DNA of 64,000 nt from Tenrec ecaudatus. Taxonomy: Eukaryota > Chordata > Mammalia > Afrosoricida > Tenrecidae. The notes below the pieces were generated by a model. That model was not told where the DNA came from. It saw only the letters and a list, made by a program, of their open reading frames with translations, and did no database searches. The position numbers and the translations under genes are program-made. The stretch covers positions 113,534,437-113,598,436 of the forward strand of contig NC_134538.1 in NCBI RefSeq assembly GCF_050624435.1, given 5' to 3'. Positions 1-11,066 of this stretch are shown here, piece after piece. How positions within the stretch are numbered: position 1 is the first letter of the stretch; each line of letters opens with the position of its first letter.

Positions 1-1764
1 ATGAGGAAAAAGTTACCAAACTTGGATAATAACCCTCTTGTAAGTAGCACATTGCATTTAAAAAGTAATTATAAGGCACTTGGGAGACAGATTCTGCTCT
101 GTTAAAAAAAAATGTTGTAATGGACACCAGCTCCCACAAAACACCGTGAAAGAAAACTGGGCAAAACATACGTGGATCATGCTACAGACTGATATCTGAG
201 TCATGAACTGGGAACTGACCCAACTCAAAGGTTACTCAAATGTTTGGAATAAAATGGTAATGGCTTTGCTTACTTTATCTTTGAATACAGCCTCAGTAAT
301 GTGTGCCTTTATTAAGAAATGACTCCCTTTAAGTTCCCTCGGTGATTTTTTAAAGCAATGCTTCCTTAAGTACAGTTCATGTGCATAGTTTGTTTTACCT
401 AATTAAACCTCTTATTTATATTATTTTATGCAGTTCTTCAAAGTTTTGGTTTTAGAACACATACAAAAGGTATTATTTAATTGATTCCAGTATTTCCTGA
501 CAGCAATATATATTGAAAACATGAAGTGTTTGTTACTTATGTATTTCAAAGTTTACTATCTCTGTGTTTGAACAGGAAGAAAAAAATATTTACATTGTAG
601 AGCATACACTTTTAAGGTCGTTTGCCTAGATCTCAAGGGGACATTAGGGTACACTAACTTAAGTATCAAGAAGGAAGTAATGATGGGTGGTGGATTAAAC
701 AAACACTTCACATCTTTAGTGTCAATAATGATTCCCCCAACAAAGAACTTAGATATTTCAAAGAATGCTTTGAAAGTTGGCCATAACTTGTTAAAAGCTA
801 GGCTTCAGATTTAATAAGCACCATGAGTTTTGACCCTTTTTTTTAATCAAGGGAATAAGCTTTTGCTTCTAAGTACATTTCTTAGAAGTTAAAAATTTGA
901 ACTGCATTTTCAAAGCGCCCACATTTTAAAAAGTAATTCCAGAGAAAATATGGCACCTGATTTAAAGACATTCCCTTGTTTCATGTCAGGATGCATGCTT
1001 ATTTTAGAGCCATTTCCTGAAATGTAAAGCTTGGAACAGATTTGCTCTATCAACTGAATACTATAAATATACCTTTAAGATCTGCTTTCTTAATGCAGTG
1101 TGCTTTCAAATCCCTGATAGTGGTTGCTAGACAATAACATATGCATACTTGTGCCTGTCCATATTCTTCTTCAAATATTGAAATGAAAACAATCTCTCTC
1201 AAGAAGAAAATGAGTAAGGGGGAAATTGCACCTTGTGTCTTCTGAATATTCCTTCCTGTTTCAGTGGCCTTCCAGGGCCTGGGAAATCGCTGGTTGGACC
1301 ACTTAAAAGTAATCCTGTAAGTCTGAGTCTCCTCAAAGGTTTCCACAAAGAAAGAACACTTTGCAGTAGTGGTGGACAAGGTTTCAAAGAAGACGGTAGT
1401 ATCTCTGGAGAGCTAAGCAAAGAAGGGACAATAGGCAATGGGAGTTTTCATTGATTCATTCATTTCAAAACCTTGTTGACCTCTTTCCATGTGTTAAAAG
1501 TGTAAACAGCTACTCTCTCGGCAACTCATAAGGTCAATTGAAAATGCAAGTTAAGATCCCCTCCCCAGGGAAGCTCTTTCTTGAGTAGGACGCAAGGAAG
1601 ACCCACCTTGAGTACACTTAACGTGCGCATTGAACTGCATTTTTAAGTGAGAAGCAAAAGTGATAGAATAAATGGAAGTACACAAGCAATCACAACTTCT
1701 AGGCTTGGAAATAACACACAGGAATAATCCTCAAACAGTTTAACGACTGGCATAGCGAGGCATG
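1..1764. other. Unassigned AT-rich intergenic sequence
   Basis: No gene, exon or recognisable repeat is visible. The sequence is AT-rich with short open frames only, none with recognisable protein similarity. Very old decayed repeats may be present below what can be seen by eye. Confidence 0.5.
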
Positions 1765-1772
1765 GCCTAAAG

Positions 1773-1963
1773 CAGCGGTTCTCAACCTGTGGGTTGTGAC
1801 CCCTTTTGGGTCAAATGACCCTTTCACGGGAGTCGCCCGATTCATAACAGTAGCAAAATTAAAGTGATGAAGAAGTAACAAAAATAATGTTATGGTTGGG
1901 GGTCACCCCAACATGAGGAACTGTATTTAAGGGTCGTGGCATTAGGAAGGCTGAGAACCACTG
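1773..1963 (+). mobile_element. SPIN-like non-autonomous hAT transposon, copy 1
   Basis: This 191-bp element begins CAGCGGTTCTCAACCTG and ends with the inverse of that terminus (CTGAGAACCACTG). The interior has the paired 'gggttgtgacccc / ggtcaccccaac' arrangement of SPIN non-autonomous elements. It is flanked by 8-bp duplications, gcctaaag (1765-1772) and gtctaaag (1964-1971), with one mismatch, as expected for hAT insertion. The family name comes from remembered consensus sequence. SPIN is known for horizontal transfer among tetrapods, including tenrec. No transposase is encoded, so movement would have needed an autonomous partner. Confidence 0.85.
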
Positions 1964-1971
1964 GTCTAAAG

Positions 1972-2268
1972 CATTATTAAAATATCGGTGGGATTGCCTG
2001 CTATATCAGGGGCTTTCCTTTCAGTTGCTGGGTTGTGTGATGGTCAGATAACTAAGCACCCAGTCCTGTCTGTCCAGGCTATGCAGGAAGCCTGAACACA
2101 ATTGTCTCTTGGTTGAAACTTTCATGTCAACTGATATGTGGGCAAGGAAAACATATTTCAACCAATAAACATTACCAAAGGAAGGTAAAAGTATCCACTG
2201 ATATTTATTCTTCTGTAAATCACCAATCATTTGTATTTATTTTATGCATATATCATGAAGTAGATCTG
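1972..2268. other. Unassigned sequence
   Basis: Nothing recognisable lies between the SPIN copy and the next SINE. Short open frames on both strands lack any familiar motif. Confidence 0.4.
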
Positions 2269-2440
2269 ATGGCGCTAGCTCGTAAGCCGTGGACGGGTCG
2301 CCTCGAGGTCCCAAGGTCCAATTCACCAGCTGTCCTGCAGGGGGAAGACGAGGCTCTCTGTCCTCCTAAAGCTGTCTAGCCTCAGAAGCTCCTTATCGCC
2401 GATGCCTCGGTGTTGACCGGATGGCAGAGGTGCTGGATAT
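2269..2440 (+). mobile_element. AfroSINE, CpG-rich copy
   Basis: A tRNA-derived SINE body is visible: 'tggcgct', then 'ttcaccagctgtcctgcaggg', then 'agacgaggctctctg' and 'cctcagaag'. Local CpG density is much higher than in the flanks, as expected of a SINE. The RTE-like 3' tail is not clear, so this copy is 3'-truncated or decayed. Confidence 0.6.
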
Positions 2441-2689
2441 CATAGGGATCGTTACTTTATGAAAACTTAATTTAGGTCCGTCCACGTGAATTGAAAATCA
2501 GGCAACTTAACAGACAACGTGTCTGTCTCTCCCGCAAGCCTGGAATGAAAAACCAATGATTACAGTTCATATTACTGCAAACACGAGTCTTTACTTTTGT
2601 TTTTTTTCAGCAAGTCTGTGTATTTCTACAGAACTAGAGTGTGCATGTGTGTTCCTTTATAACCCCAGCAATATGACGCAGTGAATATG

Positions 2690-2882
2690 GTTTGAGCTGC
2701 AATTCTCAGTGTCTACAGATCAAAACCAGCAGTGGCTACAAGGTGCAAAGATAGGACTTGCAACTCGCATTAGCAGTGACAGTCTCAGAAACTCCTAGGG
2801 AGACTTCTGCCCTGCCCCAGAGGGTCGCTATTGGGCATCGACTTGATAGTAGTGAGTTTTGTTTAGGGGGTAACCCCGGCAT
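2690..2882 (+). mobile_element. AfroSINE with RTE-like 3' tail
   Basis: The body contains 'caaaaccagcagtggctac' and 'cagtctcagaaactcctag'. The family 3' end follows: 'agggtcgctattggg', then 'catcgacttgatagtagtgagtttt'-type sequence split over 2822-2868. The 3' tail resembles the RTE LINE 3' end elsewhere in the window. Confidence 0.75.
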
Positions 2883-3104
2883 CTAATCTGTTGAGTTGAA
2901 TATAGTATTTGAATTATATCAATTGATACCTTGTATGACTATACAACTGCTTTTCAATTAATTGATTGATTCCTAAAGAAAAACAAAAGAGTTTTAAAGT
3001 TTTTTCCTACATCACTTCACTTGAATTTTAAACTGTTCCTTTGAGTGTGAGATAGTTTGGAGTGAGGACATGTCAGTACACAACAGAATTAGCAACAAAA
3101 ACAA

Positions 3105-3270
3105 AGTCATTGCCATTGAGTCTGCGCCACGCACAGGGCAGGGTAGAACCACCTCCAAGGATGTTCGAGATGGAAACTCTTTACGGGAGTTGAACACCAA
3201 ATCTTGCACTAAACAACCGACCATGCGCTTAACAGCCCAGTCAGTAACCAACCACTACGAGGGGGCCTAG
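3105..3270 (-). mobile_element. AfroSINE, antisense
   Basis: Reverse-complement AfroSINE starting 'cattgccattgagtctgc', then 'cagggtagaaccacc', 'aaactctttacgg' and the tRNA-related head near 3220-3245 ('gcgcttaacagcccag'). The short open frames on both strands here are by-products of the SINE. Confidence 0.75.
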
Positions 3271-4084
3271 ACATAGAAAACCAGACAGTTGAGAGTAAAG
3301 ATGGATGTAATAGATCAAGGTGGAAAACAAATCTTCCAAGAAGCCTGGTTATGAAGAGGAGGGTAAACATAATAAGCTATCATATTTCTATAGATCTCGC
3401 AATGTAAATCAATAGAATGTTTCTTTAGCTTAGTATTTCTGGTTTACCCAGGATACATTCAAATGCAGTAGCAGAAGCAAAAATGACCTTCTGATTTACA
3501 ACTTAAATCATTCTTTCACTCATTAAATTCATTACCCTAGACACAAGAAAAGCCCATAAGCCTCTACATATTCAAAATGTTAATTAAATGTGAATAATAA
3601 TATTAAACTTATTAGATTGTAAAACAAACATTTAAGAAAATTCTAATATATCATCTGATGCATAGCAAATCTATAAATATTAATATATCAATGGAATTCT
3701 GTTATATCGTGGTCTAATAATATCATGAGAGGACAGGCTGTTAAATGTATTATTAAACAATATTTCCCATGGAGAATTTAATTTAAAGGTTGAATATTCA
3801 TATAGTATCAAATGTTTGTATTTCGTGCATCATAAGATGATAATGCTAGAGAGCCTATTTAATGCTAGACCCCTGCACATGCAATCACCCAAATATATGA
3901 CTACTGATACTTCTGTTCCCTTGCTAGAACATCACTGTATTGTTCTTAGGAAAGTTGTTTCAAAAGAATAAGGCTTCCATGAATGTTTCACAGTTTTTAA
4001 ATATTTGACCAGTCCCCTGGACAACCTGCAAGTTAAATGACTTTGATATAATGCTGTACCCCATGCTGACTGAGGACTTTAATA
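3271..4084. other. Unassigned AT-rich sequence
   Basis: Very AT-rich sequence with no open frame of note and no recognisable repeat family. Confidence 0.4.
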
Positions 4085-4200
4085 CCTGTGCCAGGCATCG
4101 TGCGCCAAGTTCTCTCCAAGCATTAGCTCATTGAATCCTCCTAACCAACCTTGAAGAGTTGGGATTGGTATTATTTCTTCACTCTTACCCTCACACACAT
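4085..4200 (-). mobile_element. MIR SINE fragment
   Basis: The sequence 'tgccaggcatcgtgcgcc' followed by 'agctcattgaatcctcc' and 'attggtattatttc' matches the middle and 3' region of the ancient mammalian MIR in reverse complement. Divergence is high, as expected for MIR. Confidence 0.6.
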
Positions 4201-4345
4201 ATGCATGTGAAAGTTAGACCATAATTTTTAAAAATAAGAAGAATTTATATACTCGAATCGTGGTATTCAAAATACCATGGACTAACTGAACAAACAAGTC
4301 TGTCTCAGAAAAAATGTACATTGAGAATGTTCCTGATAAATGAGG

Positions 4346-4580
4346 TTAGCTGGAAGGGGCCCTCATGCTTGATGAAATGGAAGGGGAGGAGAAAGGAAGG
4401 AGACACCCCCCCCCCCCCCAGCTGGGTTGGCAGGCTGGCTGCAACAATGCGATGCGCTCCACTCCAGCGATGGGGCTGAGGAGGCTGCCGGCCCAGGCTG
4501 GGTTTCCCACTGCCAGGAGGAGGCTGCTGGGGCTCTGAATCAGCTCACAGCCCCCAGGACCACAAGGCCTGGTGCACGTA
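4346..4580 (+). mobile_element. RTE LINE 3' fragment with a 14-C run
   Basis: Diverged RTE1-type 3' sequence: 'catgcttgatgaaatggaa' (usually 'catgcttggtaaagtaga'), then a purine-rich stretch, 'ggctggctgcaacaatg' and 'gaggaggctgccggcccagg'. A run of 14 C residues (4406-4419) interrupts it. This region codes for the protein C-terminus and 3' UTR in intact copies; here it is broken. Confidence 0.6.
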
Positions 4581-5204
4581 TGTTTTACAGAGAGGAGCTT
4601 CTAACTTTGGAAAGATAAATTATCCGGCTCCTATTGTAACATTTCACAACTGGCGGAAATGCGAAGACAGTTCGCATCGTTTTCACCTAGGATCTGGTTA
4701 AAAGCAAAATTGCATTCATATAAAGGGCAAAACATTAATAGTTACTCTGGAAACACTTTGGAAAGACATTCAATTTTCATTCCTGTCATTGGCTCCACAG
4801 CACAAATAAATTAAGGAAATGATGAGTATATATGAAATGTTTGAGTTAGGATGAACTCTAAGGAATGTACAATACAATATTTAATACTCAAGTTGGGATA
4901 TGTGTCCTTTTTTATAAAACTAGATGTCGTTTCCAAACACCGGAAATAGTTTCTTTTCAAATAAAAGTAGAATAGAGAGTTCTATTTTTTTAAATTAAAT
5001 ACATACCATGTGATTGACAGAAAATTAAAATCTCATTTGACAAAGGATTCAGACTTAAATTGACATTTGATATTCAGGAAAAGACAGGGAAGAACATGAA
5101 TTCCCTATCAAGGATTTTATGTCATTTTAGGTTCTCCATTCACCACAGAGTAAACACCCTAAAATTAAGTAAAACTTGAGCACAGATCAAGTATTATAGT
5201 AATT
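4581..5204. other. Unassigned AT-rich sequence
   Basis: No recognisable gene or repeat was seen. AT content rises toward 4980. Confidence 0.4.
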
Positions 5205-5390
5205 CCACTGATATCAATTAGACTCTGACCCATAGCAACCCTACAGGACAGCATGTAATTGACCCGCTGAGTTTCTGAGTCTATAAATCCTTATGGGAAC
5301 AGAAAGCCTCATCTTTCTCCCAAGGAGTGGCTAGTGAATTTGAACCACTGACCTTATGTGTAGCAGTTCAAGAGTGCAACAAATGCTTTA
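5205..5390 (-). mobile_element. AfroSINE, antisense
   Basis: Reverse-complement AfroSINE: 'tcaattagactctgaccc', 'atagcaaccctacaggac', 'gagtttctgagtc', 'aagcctcatctttctccc' and a decayed head with 'gaaccactgacc'. Confidence 0.75.
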
Positions 5391-7494
5391 GTGGAATTTG
5401 ATCTAGTAGGTTGCTTTTATTTGTGTGTCACAAGAAACATTTCAGAGGAAATATTTTATGGTTGAGACAGACCCATTTCATCTTTTATTTGGCATTTTAT
5501 AATGTCTAAAGAAAAATATATATTTGTTTGCCAAATTTGAAATATGTAGTCAACGATGGAGGTTATAGTAGTATTACTTTTCGAGAAAGAAATGTAGCCA
5601 CTGCCCTTGCCAAGCATGTTAACATTTTAAAATACTGGTTATCATATGAAAACGAAATCAAATGGCACTGATAGCATGCAGTGGTCTTGCCCTGCTGCCA
5701 ATGCAATTTCTTGGTCCGAAAAGCACTGTGAACAGGTGTGGCCCTGTGACCCAGTGACCCTCCGTCAGCGGTGTCTACTTTACGTAGACACTAATGTCAC
5801 AAAGCTAGTAAAGGATGTGGGATTGAAAGAATGTTTCCACAGCCTGTGCCGAATGAGAAACCTAGACTGACTCACACAAGTGTCAATCTGTAAAAGTATT
5901 CTAGCAGCCCCTCCCCATTCACAAGGGACAGCCTTATCAAAAATATATATGAGTCCAGAGCCAGTTCGATTAGCCGATGGGGAGAACATATGAATTAGTG
6001 TAGGGAAACATTCCTCCACAATCACAAACAGCCCCTTAGAGAGATGACACACCAAGATCGGAGTTTTATTTTGTTTTGTTTTGTTTTTTTATCAAATTCT
6101 GTTCACAAGTCAGAGATGCCTAAAGTGCCGCACAACAGAAAATGGGATTAAAACAGAGAGTAGCTACACCGAGCCTGGAAGTCCTAATTGCTGAGTTGAA
6201 TGTGAAGAACAGCTAATATTACAGGTAGTCATATAATATCAATGAAAGAAAGAACTAACGTAGGCTTATTCTACACCCACACAGAACTGTGTTGAGAACC
6301 ACAGACGCAGATTGCTAACCCTTACCTACTCTTCCGTCTCCACGGACACATGAAAACTGACATGGTTTTTAATTAAAGATTGTCCATGGCTATTATGGTA
6401 GTTTGCTTCTCTACATTTTAATGAAAATTATATGAATTTATTCATCTTTTCAATGTCTACAGAATTCTTACTTTTATTTTCTTTGAACCAGTCTTGCAGA
6501 GCTGAAGTGTGTAAGCATTACTAATTTTATTGTAGCTGAAGAAGAACCTGGTATGCTTTTTTTTTCAGATTTAAAATTGTGGAGACAGCATGAAACTAGT
6601 CTTTAGGGAAAGGGAGTGTTAAATGTATGATTGTAGTGAATTTCATAAAGAAAGAATTTCTTGTTCACAAATTTTATATTCTGTTGGCAACCATGGTAGA
6701 TTTTAATCAGTGATATCTGTTCAGAAATTCCAAAATTTTAAAACCAAGATATTTAAAGGAGAAATTCCAGGAGATTTACTAACTGAAAGAATGAGTCCAC
6801 TTTTGAGAAAAGAATATATTGGGAACATTTACAGGAGATGTGAAAATAAGAAATCTTTGACTAAGGTAGCATTTGATACATGAGAACTTTTCTACAAGGA
6901 CCAGGGCCTGTCCAGGGATATTTTCCCCTTTCAATACAAGCAATATTCACAGGCCTGGTCCAACTCCTGTCTATTTTCCTCCAACAAGTTCTTGTAACTG
7001 GATCCACAGATTTAATTTTCTGGCGTTTGTATCCCTTTTCTCACCAGTATCCATCTTCTGGTGTGCGGAATACAGAGACGGGTAAATACTGTTTCCCAAA
7101 TGCTTCTGGAGAACGCTATGTCCACGAAAGGCACGCAGACCTTCTAGTTTGGGTCTCTTTTAAACTGCCCTCTGCTCCATTATTGGTATTTAAATGAGAG
7201 GCACAGAGAGGGAGATGGAAAAGGGTGGAGAATCACAAGTAAACTTGTTTTTTTTTAAATATATATCTGCATTGACCTGACTACCTTTCTGATTTATCAG
7301 CTCTCATCATTCCAATGTTGTACTATGTAACTCACACAGAAACTGCATGTCTATTTCCCATGGTGACCAGACAATGTAATTCCCATTACTTCCCCCCTTT
7401 TTTTTTCAAGTAAGGGACCATCAGTGTGAATCTAAAGTTTCTCTTATTTAAGACTGGTTGATTTGTACTTTACATCTGAGCAGCGTCGCTGTTG
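5391..7494. other. Unassigned intergenic sequence
   Basis: No gene or confident repeat. It contains an 8-bp-stem hairpin with a 5-nt loop at 5771-5791. The block at about 6870-7200 is less AT-rich and open in two overlapping plus-strand frames, but neither frame shows a known motif. It could be part of an unrecognised LTR or retroelement. A GA-rich stretch lies near 7195-7225. Confidence 0.4.
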
Positions 7495-9055
7495 TTCTCG
7501 GTGTTAAGTTCCCTCACGGTGGTTTTAATCCATGGCAACCGTATGCACTACAAGACCAAGCCGTGCCCAGGGCTCCGCCATCCTCCCAGGGCTCCGCCAT
7601 CCTCCCAGGGCTCCGCCATCCTCCCAGGGCTCCGCCATCCTCCCAGTCCCATGCTTGAGCGCAGTGCTGCAGCCATGCTGTGAACCCCACTTGTGTAGGA
7701 CCTTCTTCTTTAGCAAGCACGAGTGCTTCGCCCGGAACCGGTCTCTCTTGACCCCATGTCCAAAATATGTAAGACTGAGTCTTGTCATCCTTGCCTCTAG
7801 GGAGAACTCTGGCCCTAGTTCTTCCAAGATCGAGTGATTTGTCTTTTTTGCAGTCCATGGTCATTTCAATATTGTTTTGCCAACACCGCAATTGAAACGC
7901 GCGCGTTCTTCTTTGGTCTTCCTTATTCAATGCCCGCGTCTACCTGCCTATGAGCTATCTGGAAATGCAGTGGCTTTCATCACGCGCACCTTACTCCTCC
8001 AATCGCATCCTTGTTTTTCAGTACCCGAAGCCGATCTTGTGCAGTAGATTTGCCCGGTGCAATGCAGCAGTTGATCTCTGGACTGCTGCTTCGATGAGCA
8101 TTGATTGTGGATCCAAACAAGATGAAATCTCTGATAACTTCAAACTTTTCTTCTTTTAAAATGATGTTATCTACCGGTTCACTCGCGAGGATTTTGGTTT
8201 TCAGTACAGTCAGTTTTAATCTATAGTGAAGGGTACAATCCTTGATCTTTATCAGCAAATGCTTCAAGTCCTCCTCACTTTCACCAAGCAAGATTGTGTC
8301 ATCTGCATATCTCCAGTTGTTAATAAATCTTCCTTCAATTTGGACACCATCTTCTTCTTCGATGATTTGCTCAGCATGTAGTTTGACTCAGTGTGGCGAG
8401 AGGATACCAACGATGCACACCTTTCCTGATTCTAAAAATTGTTCTCTCGCAACGCCTCTTGATCCACGTACAAGTTGTGCATAAGCACAAGGAAGGGTCT
8501 GGAATTTCCATTCCTCACAGGGTTATCCATAAATTGCTATGAGCCACAAAACTGAATGCCTTGGCATGTCCAATAAAACAGAAGTAAGCACCATTCTGGT
8601 ACTCTCTGCTTTGAGCTGAGACCCTGCTGACATCTGCAATGACATCCCTTTTTCACATCCTCTTCGAAATCTGCCCTGAATCTCTGACAGCTCCCTTTAA
8701 TATACTGCTACAACCATTGTTGGATTATGTTCTGCAAAATTTTCTTTTCATATGATATCAATGATACTGCTGTATAATTTGTATGTTCTGTGGGGCCACT
8801 TTTCTTTGGAATGCGTACAAACATGGATCTTTTCCAGTCAGAAAGCCAAGGAGCTGTCTTTCAAGTTTCCTAGTACAGATAAGTGTTTCCAGTGCTTATC
8901 AGCAGGTTTAAATATTTCAATGGGTAATTCCATCAATTCCTGGAGACTTGCTTTTGGCTAATGCTTTCAATGCAGCTTGAACGTCTTTCAGCACCATTGG
9001 TTCTGGCTGTTAATTTGTCATATTGTCAGTTTGTCCTATGTTGTCAGTTTGTCAC
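7495..9055 (-). mobile_element. RTE-clade LINE, RT domain to 3' region
   Basis: This reads on the minus strand as BovB/RTE-type reverse transcriptase through the C-terminal region. The catalytic YADD box is intact at 8298-8309 and is followed by 'LLGESEEDLKHLL', then 'LKLTVLKTKILASEP', then 'EVIRDFILFGSTINAH', all typical of RTE proteins. The C-terminal 'ELWCW'-type segment lies near 7900 but is frameshifted. Stops and frameshifts elsewhere make it non-coding as a whole. Intact RTE proteins carry an endonuclease followed by RT; only RT and 3' parts are here. The far end meets RTE 5' sequence in the opposite orientation. Confidence 0.85.
7570..7645. repeat. Minisatellite, four identical 19-bp units
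   Basis: Four exact tandem copies of gggctccgccatcctccca at 7570-7588, 7589-7607, 7608-7626 and 7627-7645. The unit resembles the RTE 3' segment usually reading 'cctgcaccatcctcaca', so it probably arose by local expansion inside the LINE. Repetitive open frames in several phases across it are by-products. Confidence 0.9.
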
Positions 9056-9345
9056 ACTGTGCTGGCTTGTGCAGTGCTGTGATGCTGGCAGCTCGGTTCC
9101 TGGCATTTGAGGGCTAGCCGGATCACCCAAAGGGCACAGGCTTCAGCGGAGTTTCCTGATGAAGAACAGACAGTGAAGGAGGCCGCGGCCCCCACTTGGG
9201 AGGAAGGAGCCACTGAACGCCTTGTGCGTAGCTTTGAAACTCAACGATAGTGGGTGAGATGTCAATATCACATCTCAATAACCATTGCAATGACCACCCA
9301 GAAAATATACAGTGATGAGTCAGTTTGATCAACGTATCCAGCAGT
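9056..9345 (+). mobile_element. RTE LINE 5' region, inverted relative to the adjacent RTE
   Basis: The sequence 'ctggcttgtgcagtgctgtg', then 'atgctggcagctcgg', 'ggatcacccaaagg' and 'caggcttcagcggagtttcc' matches the 5' untranslated region of Afrotherian RTE1 as remembered, in plus orientation. It abuts minus-strand RTE RT sequence. Such an arrangement is expected from twin-priming inversion. The right boundary is uncertain. Confidence 0.5.
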
Positions 9346-10465
9346 TACAAAAAATACTCTTCTCAGCTCACACTGCAAGATCAGTTTTAGGCCAATACCA
9401 AAGCCAAACAAAGGGATAATGACAAAATGATAGGCCAACATCCTTCATGCATAAAGGTGCAGATCAAAGCTCATTGATAAAATGGAGTCCACCAACACAA
9501 AATGTTTTTGCTTTAGAAAATATGATTAAGTAAAATGTAAGATTAAGCCGCATACTGGGAAAAAAGCATCTCACTAAAATGTAAACTTTTATAAAGAGCA
9601 TATAAAGAACACTTTCAGTTCAATAAGGGAAACAACTTGATAAAATGTACAAAACATTTTCTTAGACATGTCATCAAAGAGGTTATGTAAATAACAAATA
9701 AGTAAATTATATTAACAATGCATCACTAATATTCAAATAATGTAAATTAAAACTGAAATGCAATGCCACTACATATCCACTAGACTGACAAGAGAAAGAG
9801 CAAATGTGGTGCGGATGGGCAGATATTGGAAACACCACACATTGCTTGTGGAAATCTAAAACTTTGAGGTCACCTTGAAAAAGAGTTTGGCAGTACTTTA
9901 CAATTTTAAACATAAATCCACAATATGATGCTGAAATTCCTCTCCAAAAATGTTATGCAGGAGAAATAAAACATATGTGCATGCAGACAAGTATATGATT
10001 GTTCACGGTAGCATTGGTCATAGAAGCCAAAACACAGAAATAATCCAAATATGCATCAACAGGTTAATGGCTAAATAAAATGTGGTACATCCATACAATG
10101 AAATATTATTTATAAGTAACTGAATAAATTACTGATACGTGCTACAACGTGGATGAATCCCCAAAATATTCATTATACAACCGAAAAGAATCCAGACACA
10201 TATCCTATTAGTCTACTCATTAGAAATGCTCAGAAAATAAGCTAAACACAGACAAAAGGCAGAAGAGTGATCACGTAGGGGCTGGGGACAAGAGCAGGTG
10301 CTAATCACGTGCAACCAGGGGCAAAGCAGGGAGGAGGAGTTTTTTTGGTAGTGGGTAGGGAATGGTGAGGAAATATTCCAAATGTGGATTCTGATAATGT
10401 GTGGGAAATCATTTACAATAGGTGAATTCAATGGCATATAAATTATACTTCAATAATGTGGTCGC
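9346..10465 (+). mobile_element. Ancient L1 (L1M-like), ORF2 end and 3' UTR
   Basis: L1 ORF2 C-terminal coding sequence is recognisable from 'ggccaacatccttcatgc' through 'taaattaaaactgaaatgc', 'acatatccactagactg' and 'tttggcagtactttac'. The 3' UTR follows, with 'catcaacaggttaatggc' and a terminal 'aattatacttcaataatg'. An internal deletion brings the RT part (about 9390-9500) next to the C-terminal part. All frames are broken. Confidence 0.8.
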
Positions 10466-10546
10466 AACAAACAAGCACACAAGCAGAGACATCTATTTAC
10501 TAGGATCTTAACTGATCCCCTAATTGTTTCTGCTTGTTTTTCTCTC

Positions 10547-11064
10547 TCCAGAACACTTGATTGTGCTCAGGTGCAAGTGGTACGTAGCTGAACAAGCAAT
10601 AGCGAGAATAGAACAAACGGACCCTGCAGGGTTTAAAATGAAGAATGTAGTGCATTCGTTTGGTATCTTCCCACTGTATTTATTCAATCTGCAATCTGAA
10701 GAAAATAATCGGAGAAACTGGATTATGTGGAAAAGAACCCCGCAGCAGGATCGGAGAATGGTTTATTAACAGCCTCAGGTGTGCAGAGGACACATAGCTC
10801 AGGAAAGAGAGGAGAGCTTGAAGCATGTGCTGCTGAAATTCAAGCATCACCACCTTCAGTGTAGAGCACAACTCATTTAAAACATTTAAAATAAATTAGC
10901 CCAAGTGAAGCAGTAGTTATATCATAATAAATGGAAATAAGAGTGATGTTATCAAGGATTTTATCTGACTTGAATCTAAAATCAAGGTTCATGGAAGCAA
11001 CAGTCAAGAGATCAAAAGCCATGCTCTCTTGGGTAAATCTGATGCAGAGGTGACCTATTCAGAG
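10547..11064 (+). mobile_element. RTE LINE, left part of a copy split by a DNA transposon
   Basis: RTE RT sequence starts at 'ccagaacacttgattgtgct', runs through 'ttattcaatctgcaatctg' and 'aacagcctcaggtgtgcag' (YADD degraded to a CAED-like reading) and 'ggaagcaacagtcaagagat'. It stops at a TA at 11065 and resumes at 11901, so one RTE copy is interrupted here. Multiple stops make it non-coding. Confidence 0.8.
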
Positions 11065-11066
11065 TA

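Noticed and set aside
7514-7930. 138-codon minus-strand frame with repeated 'GGALGGWRSPGRMAEPWED' units
   Set aside because: Produced by the 19-bp minisatellite inside an RTE copy; overlapping frames in other phases are equally open.
10524-10769. An open frame preceded by 'ctctctccag', resembling a 3' splice site and exon
   Set aside because: Sequence from 10547 is RTE reverse-transcriptase sequence that continues beyond the frame; the splice-like motif is chance.
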